The notes under the pieces are model-generated. The model was given only the letters and a program-made list of their open reading frames with translations. It was not told where the DNA came from and searched no databases. Source: Ancylobacter novellus (lineage in GTDB: Bacteria > Pseudomonadota > Alphaproteobacteria > Rhizobiales > Methylopilaceae). From it: 35,475 nucleotides of DNA. A program made the position numbers and the translations under genes. The stretch's first letter is position 1. Every line of letters starts with the position of its first letter. Location: positions 1 to 35,475 of the forward strand of contig QFPN01000015.1 in the NCBI GenBank assembly GCA_003241695.1. Direction: 5' to 3'. Positions 31,034 to 35,475 of the stretch are shown one piece after another.

Positions 31034-33091
31034 TCAGGACTGCGGGATGCGCATCACGAGGGTGAGCGAACGGTCGACTTCCGCGACGACGCCGGGCGGC
31101 ACGATCACGGTCGAGTCGAGCTGGTCGATCACGGCGGGGCCGGCGACCTTCATGCCGGACTGCAACTCGGCGCGGTCGTAGACAGGCGCGTCCACCGCTT
31201 CCGGCAGTTCGTCGAAGCGCACCCGGCGGGTTCCGACGGGCGTCGCCTCGGCGTCGACCGGATCGAAGTCCGCGAACTTGGCCTTCGACGTGACGCCGGT
31301 GGCGATGACGCTGACGCGGTAGATCTCGACCGGCGCGCCGGGGCGCGAGTAGTTGTGCTCGCGGCCGTGCTCCTCGTGGAAGTAGGCGATCGACTCTTCA
31401 AGCGAAGCGACCGGCGAGGAGATGTTGACCGAAAGCGCGCGCCATTGGCCGTGGTAGCGCATGTCGATCTTGCGCTGGAAAACCATGTTTTCCGGCGCGA
31501 CGCCTTCGGTGACGAGACGCTCGCGGCCTTCCACCTCGAGCTCGCGGAACGTCGCCTCCAGATCCATGACGTTCACGTCGTCGGCCTTGGAGAGATACAT
31601 GCGCGAGATGTCGTGCTGGATGTCGACCAGCAAGCAGCCGAGCGCCGACGTGACGCCGGGATTCGGCGGCACCAGAACGACCGGGATCGAGAGATCCTTG
31701 GCGAGCGCCGCGCCGTGGAGCGGACCGGCGCCGCCGAAAGCCACCAGCGCGAAGTCGCGCGGGTCGTAGCCGCGGCGGATCGACAGCAGGCGCACGGCGT
31801 CCGCCATATTGGCGTTCGCGACCTTCAGGATCGCGATCGCCGCGTCCTCGATCGACATGCCGAGCTTGTCGGCGACGCCGGTCTCGATCGCCTTGGTCGC
31901 GAGCGCCTTGTCGAGCCCGACCTTGCCGCCGGCGAGCTTGTCGCTCAGGCGCCCGAGCACGACGTTGGCGTCGCAGTTGGTCGGGTTCTCGCCGCCGCGG
32001 CCGTAGCAGGCCGGTCCGGGCGTCGAGCCCGCCGATTGCGGGCCGTTGCGCAGCGAGTTCGCCGCGTCGATCCAGGCGAGCGAGCCGCCGCCGGCGCCGA
32101 TCGTCAGCACCTCGATCGACGGGAAGCAGATCGGGTAGCCGTATTCGACGAACCATTCCTTGGTGACGTTGATCTCGCCGTCGTCGCAGAGCGACACGTC
32201 GGTCGAGGTGCCGCCCATGTCGAGGCCGATCGAGTTCTTGAACCCGGCCTGCTCGGCGACGAAGCGGCTCGCGATCGCCCCGGCCGCGATGCCGGAAGCC
32301 GACAGGCGCGCGGCGTAGCGCTCGGACATCTTGGCGGTCATGACGCCGCCGCCCGAATGCAGCAGCAGGACGTCTTCCTTGTAGCCGCCGGCCTTCATGC
32401 GGCTTTCGAGCCGGCTCGCATAGTTGCCGACCACGGGCGCCAGCACCGCGTTCGCGACCGTGGTCGAGAACCGCTCATGCTCGAAGATCTCGGGCATGAT
32501 GTCGCTCGAGATCGAGATCACCGCTTCGGGCAGATGCTCGGCGAGGATGTCGCGCATCCGCTGCTCGTTCGCCGGGTTGATGAATGCGTTGGCGAAGCAG
32601 ATCGCGATCGTCTTGACGCCGCGCTTCTTGATGACGCGGGCGAGCTCGAGGGCCTCCGCCTCGTCGAGCGGCGCGACGATCTTGCCCGAATAGTCGGTGC
32701 GCTCCGTGATCACCAGGCGATCGCGGCGCCGGATGTAGGGCTTCGCCATCTCCTTGTAGGTGTCCCAGAGATCGTCGCGGTTGCCGCGGCGGATCTCGAT
32801 CGTGTCGCGGAAGCCCTTGGTGGTCACCATCACCGCCGGCGGGAAGCGGCGGGTGATGAGCGCGTTGGTCGCGAGCGTGGTGCCGTGCTTGAACAGCAGC
32901 AGGTCGTTGAGGTCGACCCCGCCGGCCTCGATGCCGGCGAGCACGCCGTCGATCGGGTCGGGGGTCGTCGGAACCTTGGCGACGTGCATGCGGCCGGTGG
33001 CTTCGCTCAGCACGCAGATGTCGGTGAAAGTGCCGCCGACGTCGCAGGCGACGCGGACCTTGCGGTCTTCGGCTTCGGTGGCCTCTGTCAT
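31034..33091 (-). CDS. hyuA: Hydantoinase A / N-methylhydantoinase alpha-type ATPase subunit
   Basis: 685 residues from ATG 33091 with GAGG upstream. It belongs to the HyuA family (PF05378/PF01968, ASKHA fold): the first phosphate motif is CDVGGTFTD (residues 16-24), then FKHGTTLATNALITRR, the second GLDMGGTSTDVSL, GAGGGSLAWID, GPACYGRGG and AFGGAGPLHG. It uses ATP to activate the substrate and pairs with HyuB, whose gene starts 35 bases downstream. Its leader carries an intrinsic terminator, so expression probably depends on antitermination. The exact substrate (hydantoin, lactam, oxoproline or a ketone) cannot be read from sequence. Confidence 0.91.
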   Translation of the reverse strand: MTEATEAEDRKVRVACDVGGTFTDICVLSEATGRMHVAKVPTTPDPIDGVLAGIEAGGVDLNDLLLFKHGTTLATNALITRRFPPAVMVTTKGFRDTIEIRRGNRDDLWDTYKEMAKPYIRRRDRLVITERTDYSGKIVAPLDEAEALELARVIKKRGVKTIAICFANAFINPANEQRMRDILAEHLPEAVISISSDIMPEIFEHERFSTTVANAVLAPVVGNYASRLESRMKAGGYKEDVLLLHSGGGVMTAKMSERYAARLSASGIAAGAIASRFVAEQAGFKNSIGLDMGGTSTDVSLCDDGEINVTKEWFVEYGYPICFPSIEVLTIGAGGGSLAWIDAANSLRNGPQSAGSTPGPACYGRGGENPTNCDANVVLGRLSDKLAGGKVGLDKALATKAIETGVADKLGMSIEDAAIAILKVANANMADAVRLLSIRRGYDPRDFALVAFGGAGPLHGAALAKDLSIPVVLVPPNPGVTSALGCLLVDIQHDISRMYLSKADDVNVMDLEATFRELEVEGRERLVTEGVAPENMVFQRKIDMRYHGQWRALSVNISSPVASLEESIAYFHEEHGREHNYSRPGAPVEIYRVSVIATGVTSKAKFADFDPVDAEATPVGTRRVRFDELPEAVDAPVYDRAELQSGMKVAGPAVIDQLDSTVIVPPGVVAEVDRSLTLVMRIPQS

Positions 33092-33110
33092 TGCCTTTTT
33101 CCTCGATCAG

Positions 33111-33138
33111 GGTCGCGCCGGATCTGCCGGCGCGGACC
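33111..33138 (-). other. Second stem-loop in the hyuA leader
   Basis: GGTCGCGCCGG (33111-33121) pairs with CCGGCGCGGACC (33127-33138) apart from one bulged G, with a 5-base loop. It lies between the terminator and the hyuA Shine-Dalgarno. It may shield or expose the ribosome site or protect the 5' end after read-through. Confidence 0.45.
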
Positions 33139-33140
33139 GG

Positions 33141-33182
33141 AAAAACAAAAAGCCGCCGCCAGCGGACGTGCTGGCGACGGCT
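33141..33182 (-). terminator. Intrinsic terminator in the hyuA leader (attenuator)
   Basis: On the minus strand AGCCGTCGCCAGC (33182-33170) pairs with GCTGGCGGCGGCT (33163-33151), 13 pairs including one G-U, around a 6-base loop, and runs straight into TTTTGTTTTT (33150-33141). This is a textbook Rho-independent terminator, yet it sits between amiR and hyuA, ahead of the genes it would silence. A weaker hairpin (GGCT/AGCC, 33191-33179) overlaps its 5' arm and could compete with it. The ANTAR protein encoded just upstream is the natural antiterminator. Confidence 0.85.
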
Positions 33183-33249
33183 CTCTCAGCCTGGATCCGG
33201 CGGCGGCGGCCTTTGGCGCTTCCGGATCGATATCTAGGGGCGGTCAGGC

Positions 33250-33265
33250 CGCGCTGCGCTGCGCG
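33250..33265 (-). promoter_or_regulatory. Candidate ANTAR-type hairpin with A1/G4 hexaloop
   Basis: On the minus strand CGCGC (33265-33261) and GCGCG (33254-33250) enclose the hexaloop AGCGCA. ANTAR proteins recognise paired hairpins whose six-base loops have A at position 1 and G at position 4; this loop fits. It lies 6 bases after the amiR stop codon. The second hairpin of a standard motif should lie close by, but the best candidate is about 60 bases further on and imperfect, so the call is tentative. Confidence 0.4.
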
Positions 33266-33271
33266 CCGGCC

Positions 33272-33862
33272 TTACAGCCCGACAATCTCGTCTGCGTCTA
33301 TGATCGTCGTGCAAACGACATCCATAGACACGCGTGCCGACATTGCACGCGATCTTATCGTATCGTAAGCTTCCTGTTCAGAAAAGCCTTTGCGAGACAT
33401 AAGTATCGCTTTGGCTTTCTCTAGGCGTCGGAAGCCATCTAACTTTGACTCTAACTTACGAACTCTGTCAAGCAAGTTTTTTTCTCTTATCGAAATTGTT
33501 TGCGACAGAACGAGGCTGGTGAGAAGTCCGAAGGCGCGGATCGGCTTGGTCACGATCGACACCGCTCCGGCGCGGGCCACCGCTTCGATCACCGCCGGGC
33601 TCTCGAACTCGACGATCGCGATCAGCGTGGCGCGTGAGGGGCTCTCGGCGAGCGCTTTCAGCAGCACATGGGTGAAGCCGTCCTGGCGAAACAGCATGAA
33701 CACCACGTCGGCGTCATTCCGGAACCGTTCGGACGGCGGCCACACCGCCTCGACCTCGCACCCGATGCGGCGGATCTGCGCCACGAGTTCGTCGCGCTCG
33801 CGATCTTTCGGATGGTAGACCACCACCCGAACCGTCCGGACGTCGCGGAGCGCCTTCAGCAT
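33272..33862 (-). CDS. amiR: AmiR/NasT-type ANTAR transcription antiterminator
   Basis: 196 residues from ATG 33862, 5 bases after the amiC stop, so the pair is probably translationally coupled. The N-terminal half (1-115) is a receiver-like fold without a clear phospho-acceptor Asp (DVVFMLFRQD), as in AmiR. A coiled coil (REKNLLDRVRKLESKLDGFRRLEKAKAILM) leads into the ANTAR domain: LEKAKAILMSRKGFSEQEAYDTIRSRAMSARVSMDVV, with the family's A-K-x-x-L-M, G-x-x-E-x-x-A-Y and I-R-x-x-A-M pattern. In Pseudomonas, AmiC holds AmiR inactive until amide binds; freed AmiR binds leader RNA and stops termination. The last 80 codons are clearly AT-richer than the rest of the gene. Confidence 0.92.
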   Translation of the reverse strand: MLKALRDVRTVRVVVYHPKDRERDELVAQIRRIGCEVEAVWPPSERFRNDADVVFMLFRQDGFTHVLLKALAESPSRATLIAIVEFESPAVIEAVARAGAVSIVTKPIRAFGLLTSLVLSQTISIREKNLLDRVRKLESKLDGFRRLEKAKAILMSRKGFSEQEAYDTIRSRAMSARVSMDVVCTTIIDADEIVGL

Positions 33863-33867
33863 CTTGA

Positions 33868-35046
33868 TCAGGACACGGACACGAGCCGCAGAAGCGACGG
33901 CGGCGTGTCTCCGGACCAGTCCTCCAGCGTGTGGTTTACGAGATATGGGTCCGGCTTCACCGGGGACTGCGCTTCCTCGACGATGCGGAACTGGCCGTCG
34001 GCGTCGACCTGGCCGATGCGCGGCCAGAGGTAGAGATGGTTGTTCTCGGGATCGAGCCGGACTTCCCCCTGAGGCGCGCGGAAGCTCGAGCGCGCAAGCT
34101 CCTCCCTGACCGCGTCGGGCGCCGCCGAGCCGGCGCGGCCGACGGCCGCGAGCGTGAGATGCGTGAGGCCGTAAGCGGTCTCCGCCATGGCGTTCAGCCG
34201 TTCGTGGACGCCGAAGCGCGCCTGGTACGCCCGAACGAAGCGGCGATTCTCTGGCGTATCTACGGACTGGAAGTAGGTCGCGGCGGTCAAATGGCCTTCG
34301 GCCAGACGGGGCGGCATCGCCGCGACTTCCGCCTCGGTGATCGTCAGGCTCGCGAAGGTGGTCTCGGTCGTGAGCCCGGCTTCGGCGCAGAGTTCGTAGA
34401 ACGCGGCCGCCGCTTCGCCCACGACCGTGCAGAACACGACGTCGGGCTTTTTGCGTTTGATGTCCTGCACGATCTGGTCGAGCTCGCGCCGGGACACGTC
34501 GAGCGGCGCGTAGCGCTCCGCGAGCGCGATTCCCTTGCGCTCCGCGATCAGCGTCAGCAGCACCCGGTTCGACTCGATCGGGAAGGTGTAGCGCGTGCCG
34601 ACGAGATAGAAGCTCTTGCCCGCCTCGCCCATCAGGTGTCTGGCCATCATCAGGATGTGCTGGTTCGGCACTGCGCCGCCGTAGATCACGTTCGGCGAGT
34701 ACTCGAAGCCCTCGTAGCAGGCGGCGTAACCGAGCAGCGCGGCGCGCCGTTCGACCACCGGGACGACGGCTTGCCGCGTGTTGGTCATGTAGCAGCCGAT
34801 CAGCAGGTCGGCCTGGTCTTCGTCGAGCATTTTTTCGGCGAGCGCCGCGAACCGGGCGGGATCGGACGCTGCGTCGTAGGCGACGAGTTCGACCTCGCGA
34901 CCGTCGAGGCCGCCCGCGCCGTTGATCTCCTCGATCGCGAGCCGCGTGGCGTTGAGCTGCGTCCGTTCGACGAACGCAGTGGGGCCGGTTTCCGAATAGA
35001 GGGCGCCGACCAAGAGGGGTCGGCGGGTCGCAAGGCTGGACGTCAT
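33868..35046 (-). CDS. amiC: AmiC-type cytoplasmic amide sensor / negative regulator
   Basis: 392 residues from ATG 35046. The frame stays open to 35121, but that would translate through the terminator hairpin. No signal peptide is present: RPLLVGALYSETGPTAFVERTQLNATRLAIEEINGAGGLDGREVEL begins almost at once. AmiC marks are LIGCYMTNTRQAVVPVVERRAALLGYAACYEGFEYSPNVIYGGAVPNQH and TRYTFPIESNRVLLTLI. It binds an amide in the cleft and releases the ANTAR partner encoded 5 bases downstream. No good SD is seen before ATG 35046; the preceding bases are the T-run of the terminator. It heads the hyu/transporter operon. Confidence 0.9.
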   Translation of the reverse strand: MTSSLATRRPLLVGALYSETGPTAFVERTQLNATRLAIEEINGAGGLDGREVELVAYDAASDPARFAALAEKMLDEDQADLLIGCYMTNTRQAVVPVVERRAALLGYAACYEGFEYSPNVIYGGAVPNQHILMMARHLMGEAGKSFYLVGTRYTFPIESNRVLLTLIAERKGIALAERYAPLDVSRRELDQIVQDIKRKKPDVVFCTVVGEAAAAFYELCAEAGLTTETTFASLTITEAEVAAMPPRLAEGHLTAATYFQSVDTPENRRFVRAYQARFGVHERLNAMAETAYGLTHLTLAAVGRAGSAAPDAVREELARSSFRAPQGEVRLDPENNHLYLWPRIGQVDADGQFRIVEEAQSPVKPDPYLVNHTLEDWSGDTPPSLLRLVSVS

Positions 35047-35054
35047 GTTTCGCC

Positions 35055-35108
35055 AAATAAAAAAGGGGCTCCCGCAGGGCCGAGGATCGGTCCAGCGGGA
35101 GCCCCTTT
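35055..35108 (-). terminator. Intrinsic terminator just before amiC (attenuator)
   Basis: On the minus strand AAAGGGGCTCCCGC (35108-35095) pairs perfectly over 14 bp with GCGGGAGCCCCTTT (35075-35062), and TTTTTTATTT follows (about 35064-35055). The 19-base loop can form a small inner hairpin. It lies 9 bases before the amiC ATG and after the predicted promoter, so it would stop amiCR-hyuAB transcription unless overridden. Confidence 0.85.
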
Positions 35109-35113
35109 GCTCC
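35098..35113 (-). promoter_or_regulatory. Competing hairpin with A1/G4 hexaloop in the amiC leader
   Basis: On the minus strand GGAGC (35113-35109) pairs with GCTCC (35102-35098) around AAAGGG, a hexaloop with A at 1 and G at 4 as ANTAR proteins prefer. Its 3' arm and loop are the 5' arm of the terminator, so the two structures exclude each other. This is the geometry expected of an ANTAR antiterminator. A first partner hairpin is not evident. Confidence 0.5.
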
Positions 35114-35121
35114 TGTGACAA

Positions 35122-35150
35122 AATCTGAAAGGCGCCCGTTTAAACGTCAA
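35122..35150 (-). promoter_or_regulatory. Predicted promoter of the amiCR-hyuAB-transporter operon
   Basis: On the minus strand -35 TTGACG (35150-35145), 17-base spacer, -10 CAGATT (35127-35122). The transcription start would fall near 35115, directly before the competing hairpin and terminator. This leaves a leader of about 70 bases. The -35 is near consensus; the -10 is weak. Confidence 0.5.
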
Positions 35151-35475
35151 GCCGGATTAATGGGCACTCTCCAAGGCGCTGGTTGGAGCCTTGTCCGGGC
35201 GTCAAACACGAGGATCTCGTGTCGGTTCAATCGCCGGCCCAACCGGGGCGATGCGGCTCACATCCGCGTCGCCGGGCTGAAAATGGGCATGGAAGCTTGA
35301 AAAATGTGCAGGGTCCGGCGGCCGTTCCTGCGTGGATGACTGCGCCGCGCCTGACGCCTGCAGAAGGGTTGCGACTGGCCGGCCCCCCTCGAGTGGTCCG
35401 GTTGCAATGTTAGTTCATGACCGGCGCTGATGCGACGGTTGGTGTGGCCGGCGGAGCTGGGCGGGGTTGCGCAGC
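35151..35475. other. Right-end stretch with no recognised gene
   Basis: I see no convincing coding region in these bases. A frame opening at ATG 35417 runs off the edge (MTGADATVGVAGGAG...) and could be the start of a gene, but it has too little sequence and no clear SD. CAAGGC and GCCTTG (35170-35195 region, minus strand) can form a 6-bp stem with a 10-base loop upstream of the amiC promoter. No tRNA, repeat array or insertion-sequence end is evident. Confidence 0.4.

Noticed and set aside
18488..33091. A creatinine/N-methylhydantoin pathway made from HyuAB and the isochorismatase-fold hydrolase (as N-carbamoylsarcosine hydrolase)
   Set aside because: Attractive on paper, but the hydrolase is YcaC-like in length and pattern, has its own LysR regulator, and is separated from hyuAB by the copper operon. 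No creatinine deiminase or sarcosine oxidase gene is present.
35047..35121. AmiC start at ATG 35121
   Set aside because: It would translate through the terminator hairpin and T-run and adds a segment foreign to the AmiC family. ATG 35046 starts just before the first beta-strand.
35417..35475. Start of a further gene or an insertion sequence at the right edge
   Set aside because: Only 19 codons are visible, low in complexity, with no clear ribosome site and no terminal inverted repeat in view.
1..35475. CRISPR arrays, tRNA or rRNA genes, insertion sequences
   Set aside because: I scanned for regularly spaced repeats, tRNA-like cloverleaf ends, rRNA sequence and transposase motifs and saw none. 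Small non-coding RNAs cannot be excluded without expression data.

Overview
The window is high-GC DNA with Tat-exported binding proteins, two complete branched-chain-amino-acid-type (HAAT) ABC importers and an N,N-dimethylformamidase. This gene content points to an alphaproteobacterium, probably a facultative methylotroph of the Hyphomicrobiales that lives on small amides. That assignment is inference from gene content and codon use; no rRNA or other taxonomic marker is present.

Left end (1-5.7 kb, + strand): the tail of an unidentified gene, then a surface-polysaccharide cluster. It holds a two-enzyme glycosyltransferase (GT42 sialyltransferase-like domain fused to a GT8 domain and a TPR-like tail), a SAM-methyltransferase-like protein, a polysaccharide pyruvyl transferase family protein and a Tat-exported beta-helix protein.

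Centre-left (5.7-17.2 kb): a divergent pair of units. Leftward lie a LuxR/NarL response regulator, a soluble PAS hybrid histidine kinase and a periplasmic-binding-protein homologue with no signal peptide. Rightward lies an operon for a complete HAAT importer (binding protein, two ATPases, two permeases) ending in the large subunit of dimethylformamidase. The small subunit is not a separate gene: it is fused in frame to the C-terminus of the LivM permease, with a Shine-Dalgarno and ATG at the junction. The unit looks like a self-contained sense, import and hydrolyse system for DMF or a related amide, yielding a dialkylamine and formate. The cytoplasmic binding protein resembles the transporter's binding protein and may be the ligand sensor.

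Middle (17.4-24.1 kb): a LysR regulator divergent from an isochorismatase-fold hydrolase, then a leftward copper operon. This operon starts with a CsoR-type repressor whose operator sits in its own promoter and whose mRNA looks leaderless. It continues with a Cys/His-rich exported protein, a small lipoprotein, a TolC-family protein, a multicopper oxidase, a cupredoxin and a CusF-like protein.

Right (24.2-35.1 kb, - strand): a contiguous amide operon in the order amiC-amiR (ligand sensor and ANTAR antiterminator), hyuA-hyuB (hydantoinase/oxoprolinase family), a Tat-exported binding protein, LivH, LivM, LivG and LivF. An intrinsic terminator lies just before amiC and a second just before hyuA, which fits transcription attenuation relieved by the ANTAR protein. 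The last 350 bases hold the amiCR promoter and otherwise nothing I can identify. The window thus carries two different amide sense-and-import systems, each with a cytoplasmic binding-protein sensor but with different outputs (two-component phosphorelay versus RNA antitermination).
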